From the NCBI RefSeq assembly GCF_000204055.1, contig NW_006768773.1, forward strand, positions 1,835,748-1,899,747: a DNA stretch of 64,000 nt, in the 5' to 3' direction. The DNA comes from Melampsora larici-populina 98AG31 (Eukaryota > Basidiomycota > Pucciniomycetes > Pucciniales > Melampsoraceae). Below, piece after piece: positions 36,108 through 47,743 of this stretch. Position 1 is the first letter of the stretch. The number at the start of each line of letters is the position of its first letter. The notes under the pieces are model-generated. The model was given only the letters and a program-made list of their open reading frames with translations. It was not told the DNA's origin and did not search any database. The position numbers and the translations under genes were made by a program.

Positions 36108-36927
36108 TCATCTGAATAATACAATATATGACAACACTGTTGTAAAGCTACAAATGAACATCAAATAATTTGATGATATCATGATAGAATTTGAATTTGA
36201 ACTCATATTGGTATTTGAACCGGTTGAAGGAGATGTAGGGCTTGAAACAGTAGGAGGAGCAGTTGCCCAAACTATTTGAGTACTTGTACTTAGTTCTGGA
36301 GGTGTTTCTACAGGTGTGGGTGATGATTCTGGTGGATTTACTGTGACGACCACTGTGGCTTGAGCAATTACTTCGGAGCTGTTATAAGATTGACTACTAC
36401 CACTACTAGGAGCTGAAGTGGGATAAGGTATATAATCCGAATCACTTTTTGTAGCCGTCAGAATTGACAAAGTGGTTGTCGGTACAGATATGGTCTAAAA
36501 CACAACGCGTCGCCGTCAGTCAACAATTGTAAGGTAGGAATTTTCCAAGACAGGAAAGTCGGGTTCTCACCATATTAGCACCAAATCCTGGAAAAGCACT
36601 AAGTCCTTGACCGAAACTGTCTGAAATCGAAGATGCTTGAGTGACTGGTGCAGTAAGTAATCCAGTAGTAACCAATGGTCCTGAAAGAATAGGTGGTAGG
36701 CCATGAAAAGTGTCACGCGATAATCCAGAATCCAATGACCTCGTAGTTTGATTGTAGGCTTCTGTTGAATTATCTGTTGAATTATGAGTTTTACTTTGAT
36801 GATTAAGTTGATCATGTGATGATCTTTTTGAAACAAATCTATTGGTAGACAAAGCGGTAGCCAGTAGTATGTTTAAAAAGACTCCAAGGATAATGATCTT
36901 GGGTCTCTGTGTCTCAACTCTAGCCAT
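36108..36927 (-). CDS. Small secreted Ser/Thr-rich protein with GPI-type tail
   Basis: Two exons: 36927-36571 and 36494-36108, with a 76-nt intron (donor GTGAGA, acceptor TTTTAG); 744 nt, 247 aa. I chose ATG 36927 because it gives a clean signal peptide (basic RVETQRPK, then IIILGVFLNILLATALS). Residues 30-90 carry N-glycosylation sequons (NST, NQT). The C-terminal half is Ser/Thr/Pro-rich with mucin-like runs (VNPPESSPTPVETPPELS). It ends with small residues, SSNSNSIM, and a hydrophobic tail, YLMFICSFTTVLSYIVLF, the layout of a GPI anchor signal. No enzyme domain. Likely a cell-wall or surface protein; a role in host interaction is only a possibility. No close neighbours; both flanks are repeat-derived or empty. 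Confidence 0.7.
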
Positions 36928-39015
36928 ATTGAAAGTTTTGTAGTCCAAGATGATGGTAGTCCGTTGCAAGAGGATGAATAGATGAGCAAAGATTCTAGTC
37001 GATTAGGAGGTTTACAATACTATCTAGTCGATCAAAACGATGAAAATGCGATCCGAGCGCTTTGGCAAGAGAAGGAATCCACGAATGAAAGGGAATGTAA
37101 AATTGATCACCCAGAATCAGATAGGTGGTAGAAAACGTTGGCTGGTCGGTGTGAGATCCGCCAGTGAGAATTCAAAGAAATTGTTCAATTGGTTGATTGG
37201 TGGTCCTTGATAGAGGAAAAGAAAGGAGAAAAACACATGTCAGCCACGTTTTCAAAAATCTCCACTCATTAAAGGTTGAGCAAAGGTAACACTAATGAAG
37301 CTTAGGCTTAGTGAATAGGGAAACGAGATAATGAAACACGATGGCCAGGCGGGGAATGCAAGCGATTGTTAGAAAAATGACTCGTTGCCTCCATCGTGGC
37401 GATTAAAGATTGGTGAGGATGGATTAGATTCATACCTATGATCACGACTGACACGACTGATCAGGTGTGACTTCAAGTTCTGAAGTTTCAAATAAGTATG
37501 TAATCCGAAAATGTGTTTGATGAAGAAGGGTCAAGAGTGTTGGGATTTCTCTATAAGAGAGAGAAAGAAGAGTAGATAGAAGTAGAACTAAATGGAGTTG
37601 CCTGATCCGGAAAGAATCAATGATAGAAAAAACTCTGCGTGAAAAAGCTTAAATGCTTTGCCTGCCCCTGGATGTTGTGATAATCAAGCGATAGGATGGT
37701 AGATATTAAAGCATACAAAGAATCAAGTTTCGGGAAAGATGAAAGATACATAGCTTGTAAGAAAGCATCATCATCATCATACATGCGAGGCTTCAATGTC
37801 TTGATCACAATTATGAATTGTACATGACTTGCTGCAGGTTGGAAGAAAATTTAATTCACTTGTTCCAATTAATGGATGACAAGGATATTCAATATGAGAA
37901 GAATAAAAAAAGTGATATTATTTGAAACATGTAAAGAAGATGAAATTAAGCTTACAATCAAGTTCCTTTTGATGTTTCCTCTATGATAAGGTTGGAAAAA
38001 GGCTAACTCTTATCAGTCGAAAACAAAATGTGAAGAAGTTAAAAGGGATGAAATTGATTTGAGTTTAACAAAACCGAGAATAAGTTTCAAAGGACTATTC
38101 CAACGATATTCCCATGCAGTTTGAAGTGCTTCAATTCTTGCTTTGCTTTCTTTTCAAGTTTAGATATCTCTTCAGTCAGAGTAAGTGTTCCAATGACAAA
38201 GTAATCGATCTACTACTTTATCAAAAAGATTAGTACAGAAGTTTATCGCTTAAAAGCTCAAGGGATGACGAACTAGTATAATCTACACTTCAACGCTTGA
38301 AAGTCAACTGAATGTTCTTCGCCTCACCTGTATCATCAACCGAGTCTGCCTGCCTTCTAATCCAACGTTTTTCTACCCCTTGACAGGCGCTTGTGAACGA
38401 AACAAAAAACTGAAGCACGTAGCAAATGGATTTAAGTAATGGACTAAGATATGATCTTATGATAAATTGAGTTTGTGGTCCAGCGACCGCGTAATCATAT
38501 AAAATTTCGATAGTGGGATGCTTGTTGTGTAGTATGAAGTGAGTGATGGATAAGTTGATGATGTGAGTGAAATATGATATAAATTGACCGTAACAAATGG
38601 GAATCGGATGCGATCAAGAAAAACTCGATAAGTTCTTTCTTGGGGCTTGACCGTCATTCATGAAACAATTAATAAAAAAATATTATCAAGAGATTTTAAA
38701 CCAGTCTCTAAAAAAGATTGAATGATCGGTGAACACAAGAAGTGAATACTTGAACTGAAGCATCCATGTAAACCAACTAGACTAGACTTATGATCTCTTG
38801 CTCAGAAACCAAAATTAATTCCTCATCTCTGCTCGATTGGGAGGATAGTTTGAGGATTGAACGACGTTAATGCTAAAGATTAACTTTCAAGTCGCTTTAA
38901 AAAATTGACACACAAATGTTAGAGTTGGCAAAACATGAGGCGATTGCCTTCGAAGCTTCAAGGCAAGCAGTATGCAGCAAGTATCGAAAGCTGCACTCGA
39001 TAGACAAAAAGGAAT
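36928..39015. other. Intergenic region, no gene recognised
   Basis: Two kilobases of AT-rich sequence with only short open frames (60-66 codons) lacking motifs. It includes the upstream flank of the GPI-protein gene. Confidence 0.5.
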
Positions 39016-39103
39016 TCCGAATACGGGAATCGAACCCGTCTGTCCCGCGCGCTTCGATTAGCAGATTGAAAGGCGGAAATGCTAGCTGATACACCAATTC
39101 GGA
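39016..39103 (-). tRNA. tRNA-Glu (anticodon UUC) with 15-nt intron
   Basis: Minus strand. Acceptor stem TCCGAAT pairs with ATTCGGA. T arm is ACGGG-TTCGATT-CCCGT, and the B box GGTTCGATTCC is present. The anticodon stem TCCGC/GCGGG encloses CTTTCA; anticodon TTC is at 39068-39070. Between position 37 and 38 lies ATCTGCTAATCGAAG (39052-39066), the canonical tRNA intron position; removal leaves 73 nt. A run of five T on the minus strand (39006-39010) provides the Pol III terminator. A CACTA-like element begins three bases upstream of its 5' end. Confidence 0.9.
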
Positions 39104-39106
39104 TTA

Positions 39107-40559
39107 CACCGTGGACAAAAGCCCGTCGCATCCGGGTTTGCGACGACAGGACGCTTCACACGGGGTGTAGCGACATGTGTATGCTACATAGCCAAAACTG
39201 ACATGCGACCGTCTGACATGTACTGCGACAGGATCCTCGAAGGTGCGACAGGTTGTGAACAGGTTGCGACAGCGGCCGATTTCGCCTTTGCGGTGCGACA
39301 TCAAGCCACTTCCATACGCCACTCAGTCTCAGCTCTCCTACCCACTCCTCAATGCCCGTAAACCTCACCACTAGGCCAAAGATGAGCAATGAAGGCTACA
39401 TGCGCATGTTTTTTCTTAAGACAGATTGAAGATGCTCAAATGTTTGGTAAGTTGTGTAAAGAAGCCGATATACCGCTGTGATTGGAACGAGTCAACTTTT
39501 AGTGTGATCAATGGACTCATATGGGGACTTTTGTATACAGACCGACCAATGAGAAGCATGATCATAAGGCATGCCAATCTATTGATTCAAAAAGGTTTCA
39601 AAGACACCTTGGGCTCTCATGTTTTGCTACCCAAATGATACTAAACCATCCACGAGTGCACTCTGATTGATTATATTCATACAGATTGAGTGTGATCTGG
39701 CCCATCATGTTCAGCATTTAGATAGGTTTAGTTATCCAAAATATCAATGTGTAGCTTGTCTTTTGAAGAAAATGGAGAACTTGAGTCGGTACTGATCAAT
39801 TGTGGCAATGTTTCATGAGATGCTTTCAGAAAGAAAAACCTAACAAAAGTAGATAGTAGATAGGTAGTTGAGTGTATGCCTCGATAGTTTAACTGAAAGA
39901 AGTACGACGACTGCAGCGAGGTAAGGCTTGATTGAATAGTAGATACAATGGGGTCTTTGATGGAGATGTACTGTGTTGATGCTGTAGGTCAGACAATCGG
40001 ATATGAGCATGATCAAGCGCTTGATCAGTTTAAGCTTCCTTGTCCTTTGAAGCTATATGGTAGATCACCTCGGAGATGTTCAGTGGCTGGATGTCGAGTG
40101 GGCATTTCAGAGGAATAGGGTCGGCTGAGTTGTTCCCTCTATCTGATCGCTAAAGGAAAGCCTCGTCGGTGGTCTTTGGATCTTCGTATGTTTGTAGAGG
40201 TCTTCTCTTGAGTATTTGACTTCCATTGACCACGGTGAGCCGGTCCGTTTTGGTCGGTGTACAATTCGGTTGTGCGTTGTGAGTAAGTACAAACGCTCAT
40301 GATGAGAGATGAAGGTTGTTGTCCTTTGTTGTCGGATTGGATCAAGAATGGCTTGAACGGCTTGATGTCGCACCGCAAAGGCGAAATCGGCCGCTGTCGC
40401 AACCTGTTCACAACCTGTCGCACCTTCGAGGGTCCTGTCGCAGTACATGTCAGACGGTCGCATGTCAGTTTTGGCTATGTAGCATACACATGTCGCTACA
40501 CCCCGTGTGAAGCGTCCTGTCGTCGCAAACCCGGATGCGACGGGCTTTTGCCCACGGTG
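39107..40559. mobile_element. CACTA-like non-autonomous element with 201-bp inverted repeats
   Basis: Perfectly matched in length, nearly identical inverted repeats at 39107-39307 and 40359-40559, starting CACCGTGG and CAAAAGCCCGTCGC. Flanked by TTA on both sides (39104-39106, 40560-40562), the 3-bp duplication of CACTA/EnSpm elements. Each arm carries many short TGCGACA-type repeats, like the subterminal TnpA-binding repeats of that superfamily. The 1.05-kb core has no transposase. Open frames in the arms are by-products of the repeats. Confidence 0.8.
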
Positions 40560-40562
40560 TTA

Positions 40563-40959
40563 TGGAAAAGAGAGTCCGAACGGGTATATGACCCGCTTGT
40601 ACATTTAGCTGGTGCCTCATCCTTCACCTTTTTAAGAACGAATGGTCCTTTTGTGATATAACTAATTTCCATCAAATCCAAGCAAGCCTCACCAGCTACA
40701 TAGAGACATTGGCCACTGAGCAGAAACACATTTGTGGCAATTGTGATCTTCATAAGGCAAACGGACATCATTCCTCTTGACTCCACAACGACACCGCCTA
40801 TTGTTTTAAGTTTTCATCTGAGCAGATCTAATCACATTTGCAGTCAGATTAAACAAACCAAAGTGGTGATCAATAAGCTTGTCAAGGTCAACTACGGTTG
40901 GAACTCAGTGCATAGGCTCCCGGGCCAACATAACTGCTTTGATCTCCACCTAGCTGCTA
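40563..40959. other. Short unique segment between two transposons
   Basis: Contains an open plus frame 40734-40976 and an overlapping minus frame 40786-40496 with no recognised domain. It may be a fragment of an older gene or element cut by the Copia at 40965. Confidence 0.35.
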
Positions 40960-40964
40960 GGTCA

Positions 40965-41519
40965 TTTCGTAGTTAAATCTGGATCAGCCAATTCTATTCT
41001 AGTTTTGACCAGATTAATCTCTTTTTCTTCGTTGCGCTAAACACTTTTCATATTTCATTTTTGACCGACTTAGCTTAAACATTTGAATACAGACTTGAAA
41101 GGCAGCTCATTTTCTACGTACCTGATGGCTTATGGATAGAGATGGAAATGAAATGGTTTGGACTAAGATGAAACAGTAGCGTGGAATGTGTGATGGATTT
41201 GTAGGCCCTTATGAGACTTTTTCTGTATAAATACCGTCTTTGTATAGCCTTGTATTTCTTTCTTCACTTACTCATCTCGCTATTTCTGATTTCGTCCACA
41301 ACCTTCCTAAACTTTCCACTCTCACATCGTCAGGTGTGTATTCTCTGCTTGTTGTCGATAATTCCAACAAAGCATTATCTTAACACTAGCGCTTTTAGGT
41401 GTGTATTCTCTGCTTGTTGTCGATAATTCCAACAAAGCATTATCTTAACACTAGCGCTTTTAGCCCATATTTTGGTTTTTGCCACTTTCTGCCCCTTCCA
41501 GATTCAGGAGCATACGAAA
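40965..41519 (+). repeat. 5' LTR of outer Copia (555 bp, with internal duplication)
   Basis: TATAAATA box at 41226-41233. A 65-bp segment (about 41335-41464, unit beginning GTGTGTATTCTCTGC and ending CGCTTTTAG) is present twice in tandem, once in the 3' LTR. Otherwise I see one substitution between the two LTRs. Confidence 0.95.
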
Positions 41520-41546
41520 CATTATCAGTACTCTACTCTTTAACAA

Positions 41547-42409
41547 ATGTCGAATTCAGCTCCTGCTTTGCCACATAGACAATCCGGAAAAATGCCATCG
41601 ACCAGTTTCCCTTCAAACTCCGGCCTTACTTCAGCTGTGACTGCGTTAGCTGCAGCTCCAGCTGGAATGCGAATGCAACTTACGGACACTAATTATGCCG
41701 TCTGGACTACGTGGATGGAGAGCGAATTGGACAATTTAGGAATTTGGAATGTTGTGGATCAATCTTATGTCTTACAGGAAGACCCGCCCGCTGAAGATCT
41801 TGTTAATTATTCAAAGCTCGAACGGAAAGCATACAACTTTATTGTTTGACATTTGGACGAAAACAATTTAGCTTTGGCCACCCAATTTGCTGCCAAGGCA
41901 TCTTCTAAAACTGGTGCTGGTCTCTGGAATCATCTCAAGGAAAAGTACATGCCCAACAATGTTTTTCATCAAACTCATGTCCTACACATTTTTCTTCACA
42001 TCAAGTATTCTACGTCTCTTCAATTTACCAAAGAAGTACGAGAATCTATCGCTACGCTTTCTAGAGTCGGCCTTGACATTCCCGAGCGGGTCCTCGTTGT
42101 TTTGGTCCTTGCTTGACTCCCTCGAGCCATGGAATCCTTCATTCGTGTGATCTCTCATTCGATGAACTCCAAGACTACCGTTAACTTCGTTTTAAATCGT
42201 TTGGAGCAAGACGCTCATCAACAATCTACTATGGACAACTCTGCCAGTTCCACCGCTTTAATTTCCACCGGAAACAAGAATCCCGGACACATGTGCACTC
42301 ATTGCAAACGCCCCGGTCACTTGGAGCCTCGCTGTTGGATTGCTCGACCGGAATTGAGGCCCGCTTACGCTCGAGGACGTTGTCCTGCCGCAAATGTCGT
42401 CTCATCTGG
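41547..42409 (+). pseudogene. Copia Gag (two in-frame TGA codons)
   Basis: ATG 41547; frame continues through TGA 41847-41849 and TGA 42114-42116 to the MITE at 42410. UBN2-type Gag (LTDTNYAVWTTWMESELDNL; GLWNHLKEKYMPNN). A CCHC knuckle, CTHCKRPGHLEPRC, lies near the end. Both TGA codons could be C-to-T changes of Arg codons. Removing the MITE plus one TGG copy joins this frame directly to 42793 onward. Confidence 0.85.
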
Positions 42410-42792
42410 CACTGCCAGCATTAAAGAGGTTCCCAGATGGGAATATGGGTCCTAGTGATCAGATTCCCATTCTGCTACTGTTACACAGTTCCATCAATAT
42501 TTCCTGAGTAGCCATTGTGATATATGTAGTCAATATTTTGAAATGTGTGTCTCAATCTGAACAAAGTTACAGCATGTATTACACATGATTTTCTTATCTA
42601 GATGAGCAGATAACTGAGCGGACCTGTATGTAGCTGATAGCTAAGGATTTATTCAGATGTTTGCACATATGTAGTGTATGCTTTATGGCTCAGATGTGCA
42701 GTGCAAGATGATTTGATGCTCCATTCTTCTCTCAATGATATTCCCAGCCTAGGTCATGTTCCGACCAGGGAACCTATTTAATGCTGGCAGTG
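42410..42792. mobile_element. CACTG-type MITE (383 bp) in Copia gag-pol
   Basis: Ends are inverted: CACTGCCAGCATTAAAGAGG on the left; the right complement begins CACTGCCAGCATTAAATAGG, with similarity continuing about 45 bp. Flanked by TGG (42407-42409 and 42793-42795), a 3-bp CACTA-type duplication. No coding capacity. The first 12 bases match those of the MITE at 61421. Confidence 0.88.
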
Positions 42793-45584
42793 TGGTGCTC
42801 CAGCAGCTCCTCCTGCTCCGTCTTTGTCTTCCGGTTCTGCTCCTGTGTCGACTGCCATGTATGCCGGGATGGATTTGGATGCCCCAATGTCAGCCTCATC
42901 TTCTCTACCTTCCAACACTGCTCTTAATGTATCACTCACGCCTATATCTACACTTCTTGATTCAGGATGTTCTGATGTTATGTTCGCAAAAAGGGAATCA
43001 TTCTCATCTTATTGTGATTTTACATGTAACATCAATATAGGAGAAGTTGGAAGAACTGTGAGCGCTGTTGGGAAAGGTGTTGTCACTGTTCAGGGTGCTG
43101 GAGGTGTTGTTATCTTTGAAAATGCGCTTCATGTCCCTGTACTCCCCTATAATCTTATCCCGCTTTCACTTCTTTGGCAAAAAGGCGCTCAAATCTGTTA
43201 TCATGGAAACGATGCTTTTTCTGTTGTTCGTGGCGACAAACTTGTGTTTGATGGAGTTTTCAAGAACCGTTTACTTTTTCCTAATATCTCTATCAATCAA
43301 TCTCACTTCAATAATAATTCAACTTTTTCTTTCAACTTATGGCATGATCGCCTAGGACATATCAATCATGATTATCTACGTTCCACCGCCTCCCACACTG
43401 ATGGTATTGATAAAATTGACGGTAAAGATTTCTGTGACTCGTGTGCCATCAGTCGTTCCACTCGTGTACCCTTCTCTGGCAAAATTCCTCGACCTTCCTA
43501 CCCTCTTGACGTCATTCATTCTGACCTGTCAGGACGTATTAATCCTCCTACTCCCTCTGGCTTCGAATACTTCATGAAGATAACTGACGGTCATTCATCT
43601 TACTGTTGGATCTATCTTTTAAGATTCAAAAACGAAGCATTGGATAAATTTAAGGAATGGAAGGTACAGGTTGAACGCTCCACAGGTCGAGTTGTCAAAA
43701 AGCTAGTCAGCGACGGAGGGGGAGAATATGTCAACAAAGTTTTTTGTGAATATCTTAAACAAGAAGGCATCATACATGACGTTACTGCATCTCATACCCC
43801 CCAACAAAATCCTTTTTCGGAACGAGGTAATCGGACTACAAATGAAAAAGCTAGAACAATGTTACATCGAGCTTCTATGCCGGCTTTTATGTGGGGTGCT
43901 GCCGTGCTAACTGCTGTTTATCTTGAAAACCGTACAGTATCGAAATCCTGTGATGGTCTTACACCTTTTGAGTCGCTTCACGGATCTGCACCATCAGTCG
44001 GACATACTCGGATTTTTGGCTGCGCTGCTTTTCAACACATCACTCATGGCAGGGACGGTAAATTCGGACCTCGAGCTGAGAAACTTGTGCTTGTAGGTTT
44101 TGTTGAAGGCATGAAAAACTATCGGCTTTACGACCCTTTGTCTGGTTCAATTCTAACTTCTCATGACGTGCGTTTCAACGAGTCTGAATTCCCATTTCTC
44201 CAACTTTCGAATAATCCATCTACTACTGTTGTACCTTTTGTCGAAGAAGAAATCCTGGGAAGGGAGCCCGTGTGTGTTCGCCTCCATCGTCCCGAACTTG
44301 CAAATGAACTACGTTTAGAACAGGATCAAGTAACTGCGACCGCTTTAATATCTCTCATTGGCAATTCTATTGAAGATTCAGCCAACTTATCTACTCTTGA
44401 TCTCGAACCAAATCCGCCAACTTATGCCAAGGCCCTTCTCACTAAAAACTCTATGAAGTGGCAAGCGGCTACTTTTGAAGAATTTGATTCGTTTGCAGCA
44501 AATCATGTTTTTGAAATTGTTGATTCTTTACCTTCAGATCAGAAGCCTATCACTACTTGTTTTGTGTACACAAGAAAATTTGACGATTCAGGATTCCTCA
44601 ACAAATTTAAAGCCCGTTGTGTGGCCCGTGGCTTCCTTCAGGAAGAAGGAAAAGATTTTGAGGAAACTTTTTCGCCAACTGGCCGCCTCGCTACCTTACG
44701 TGCTCTTTTTGGTCACGCTGCTGTTGAGGATCTGGAAATTCATCAAGCTGATTTTGTGACGGCTTTCCTTAACTCTGAACTTGGTGAAGGTGAAACTGTG
44801 TACATCATGATTCCCAACGGTTTTGTAGACTGGGTCAAACAACTTCCTTTACTTTCTCCTTTTCGTGCTTGGCTTCCAGCACTTGTCTCTAGGTGTGGTT
44901 CTCTGTGGCTTAAACTTCTCCGCTCTCTGTATGGATTAAAACAAGCCTCTTGTAGTTGGTATCTTACTATCAAAACATGGTATTATAAACATGGATTTAT
45001 TGTAAGTAATGCTGATGCGTGCTTATTCATTTATGTTGGCAAGAAAGGTGATCATATTCTAATCTACATGTGGGTGGATGACATTGTTATAGTGGGTAAA
45101 AATATTAGTTGGGTGCTTGATGCGTTGAAAGGTGATTATTGCATTAAAGATTTAGGACCGGTTAAAAACATGTTAGGAATGCAAATCAAGAGGGACCGTG
45201 AAACTAGGACTTTGGCAATTTCTCAATCAAAATACATTAATGAGTTACTTAAAGTATATGGTATGGAGGATTGTAAACAGCTAGGAACGCCTCTTCAATC
45301 CAATCTTCCTATCTTGCCCGGTTCTGAAGAAGAAATCATGGAATTCAAGCTCAGTGGTCTCAACTATTGACGTGCAGTTGGCTCTTTAAACTACCTCTCA
45401 CAATGCACCCGCCCCGATCTTTCTCATTCTGTTAGCCCAATTCCTAGAAAAACCGACTATGGCACATTGGGGACATTTCAAACGAATTCTCCGCTATCTA
45501 CGAGGAACCAGCACACTTTGTCTCACCTACGGTGTACAACCTATCAATCAAACCTTACTCAAAATTCAAACCGATCTTAGCGGC
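42793..45584 (+). pseudogene. Copia protease, integrase and reverse transcriptase
   Basis: Open until TGA 45368-45370. Protease STLLDSGCSDVMF; integrase zinc region LWHDRLGHINHDYL and CDSC; DDE core VIHSDLSG, LVSDGGGEYV and NPFSERGN; RT from KWQAATFEEFDSF with RCVARGFLQEEGKDFEETF, HQADFVTAFLNSEL and catalytic MWVDDIVIVG. After the TGA the frame resumes (RAVGSLNYLSQCTRPDLSHS), then a one-base frame change near 45430 puts LRYLRGTSTLCLTYG into another frame up to the Ngaro junction at TDLSG. Catalytic residues are intact; the lesions are one TGA and one frameshift. Confidence 0.9.
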
Positions 45585-45769
45585 CCACTCCTCAGTTAGC
45601 TACGGACTGTAGGGTGGGGTTGATCCGCGATGGGATTCTTACATGATGTGAATCCGCACCCAGTGGACCTCTCTTACATGCGCGTCAGAGAGGTCGCGGT
45701 GGGGGAGTGGCTGAGCCCTGCCTCTGGGTTGGTTTTCGTGAACCAACCTCTTGGCCGGCCTCGCGCCCT
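45585..45769 (-). repeat. Ngaro-like split repeat B2 (185 bp)
   Basis: Matches 46127-46311 with one substitution seen. Begins CCACTCCTCAGTTAGC and ends GCCTCGCGCCCT on the plus strand. Confidence 0.92.
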
Positions 45770-45880
45770 GGGTCGGTGGGTGGGATTAACTTTCCGAGTT
45801 ATTTTAAACTCGTTTCTTAAAAAACCCGCTTTGTACTCGTTATATAAAGTGTTTCCTCACTGTTGGGTGGGAGGGGAGGT

Positions 45881-46126
45881 ATTAAATTTTTTTTCCAAAT
45901 GTGTTCGAAAAAAGGAGATGAATTATCTCGGTTGAGATTAATTATAAATTGAGCCTTGACGTTGTCTTGCAAGGTGAAAAAGGTTTTCGTTGAGAATTCT
46001 AGGATTCCAAAATGAAATTCTCAACTTGGTTGGCGCAATTTCTCGTGCGCGTGTGCATGCACATTTTCACCTCCGCTAAGTCACCGTGGGCATAGGAACC
46101 ACTGCGTGCCTTGCGGTTCCCTCAAC
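45881..46126 (-). repeat. Ngaro-like split repeat A2 (246 bp)
   Basis: Matches 60179-60424 with few differences. Its plus-strand right edge, GGTTCCCTCAAC, meets B1 directly at CCAC. Confidence 0.92.
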
Positions 46127-46311
46127 CCACTCCTCAGTTAGCTACGGACTGTAGGGTGGGGTTGATCCGCGATGGGATTCTTACATGATGTGAATCCGCA
46201 CCCAGTGGACCTCTCTTACATGCGCGTCAGAGAGGTCGCGGTGGGGGAGTGGCTGAGCCCTGCCTCTGGGTTGGTTTTTGTGAACCAACCTCTTGGCCGG
46301 CCTCGCGCCCT
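46127..46311 (-). repeat. Ngaro-like split repeat B1 (185 bp)
   Basis: Partner of B2. The B1-A2 boundary (46126/46127) has the structure expected of the closed circular intermediate junction. Confidence 0.92.
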
Positions 46312-46585
46312 TCAGACCCGCCCACCCTCCGATAATTCGAGACGGGTTTCGTACGGTTGAGCTCCGGGACCCATCACTAGGCAGTACCGGTCCTCTACTC
46401 GTCGCCTAGCCACCTGAGCTCACCCATACCGACGACACCCGGACCGCGTCCTCAATATCAGGTTCGCCAACTCAATTGCTTCAAAATAAAGTTTCTTCTA
46501 CTCAATTGAACTAGTATTCAGTATTCATGCGCGCCCGCCACATGATCTTCGTCCTGTACTACTACTGACGTCTCATCATTCCTTG
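46312..46585 (-). other. 3' noncoding segment between recombinase ORF and B1
   Basis: 274 bp without a reading frame. GC-rich near B1, then AT-rich towards the ORF. Confidence 0.6.
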
Positions 46586-47653
46586 CTAGACATCCACGTT
46601 TCTTTCATCGATTGCTTTTAAGAACTTTATCGTATCTTCTATGTCTTCCTCGGAATAGGCTTTCAGGTATCTTAGGTAAGTAAGCGACTTCCACCGTCCC
46701 TGCTTTGCTATTGTTCTCATCGGTGTGCCGAGGTTGTATCTGATTGATGCGCCTCCTACCCTGAATGAGTGCCCTGACCAAGTGTTTAGACCTGCTTTCC
46801 CCCAGCACTTGCCTGCTAGTTTTAGGAATCTAGGTTTCGTCAACGGTCTCCTTCCATTTGAGCTGGACGTGCTGAATATCAAGTTGTCGCGATCTGCCTT
46901 TTCGTTTGCCAACAACACTCATTCTAAAGCTGCGACGGGATCTAATACGTTAAACTGTTGTTGTAAATGGATCATCTGGACTTCTTTCGATTTCGCCGTC
47001 TTCGCCTTCCTTAAGTGAAGTATTGCAAAGCGTTTTCCATCTTTTTCTCCAAACTCCACGTGCCTTCTTAACAAGGCCCCTTGTTCTGGTTTGTTCCTTA
47101 ACAGTTCTCCTAACCGTGTCATTCCCCAGAACGCAATCAATTCCACCAAGCCTACAAGGTTCAATTCTTCTGATTTCCCGTAAGTCGTCTTAAATAACTT
47201 GAACAATTGTCTTGTCATAATCGGCTGCTTATTGGTCGTTAATTTCTGTTCTTCCTCTAGGCGTTTCGTAGCTCTCAATAGTACCGCTACGAACTCTGTG
47301 TCTGCCAATGGTCTCTTCGTATGTCTCACCATACTCCAGGCTCTAATACCATCCAGGTACTTCTTTATCGTTACTGATGAGATTTTCCTACTTGGTCCAT
47401 CTTCTCTTTCTAGCTTTGACTCTCCGGCCCATGCTATAAATTCGTATATATCTTCGTCTGATATTTCTTCGTTTTTGTCAAAACCACCAGCGGTTTTATC
47501 TTTAAATTCGATAAATTTACTCATGCCGCTTGAGTATCCCTTCAAAGTGCTGGTCTCCCATCCGCTCGTCGCCGCGTGTTTGCCGGCTAGTGATGTAGCT
47601 TCTTCCGCTGTTTCGAAGTGTTTTGGAAGTGCCGGTTGTGGTTTCTTTGGCAT
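46586..47653 (-). pseudogene. Tyrosine recombinase (integrase) of Ngaro-like element, one in-frame TGA
   Basis: 355 sense codons in one frame, broken only by TGA 46919-46921. N-terminal SAM-like core-binding domain (TSGWETSTLKGYSSGMSKF; IKKYLDGIRAWSMVRHTKRP). Catalytic box I arginine in GMTRLGELLR, box II in HSFRVGGAS (H-x-x-R), and the nucleophile tyrosine in GRWKSLTYLRYLK. It integrates the circular cDNA by site-specific recombination rather than by a DDE integrase. The TGA lies between box I and box II, so the truncated product would lack the nucleophile. It could be a C-to-T change of an Arg codon. Confidence 0.9.
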
Positions 47654-47743
47654 GATTGGACTTTAGCGGCAAGGATATCGGTAGGGGTCTTAAATTGGAA
47701 GAGGGGCTCTGAATCACTCAGGTTATAAAAAAGGTTATGCATT

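Noticed and set aside
39104..40661. Several 64-120 codon frames with shared protein sequence on both strands
   Set aside because: They are translations of the inverted-repeat arms of the CACTA-like element.
45630..46360. Two identical short plus-strand frames beginning MGFLHDVNPHPVDLSYMRV
   Set aside because: They lie in the B2 and B1 terminal repeats and are noncoding duplicates.
29907..46921. Idea that in-frame TGA codons are read as sense (alternative code or recoding)
   Set aside because: TRA1, SPO11 and PEP4 use standard codons with no internal TGA, and the RT of the Ngaro-like element has none. Decay is simpler.
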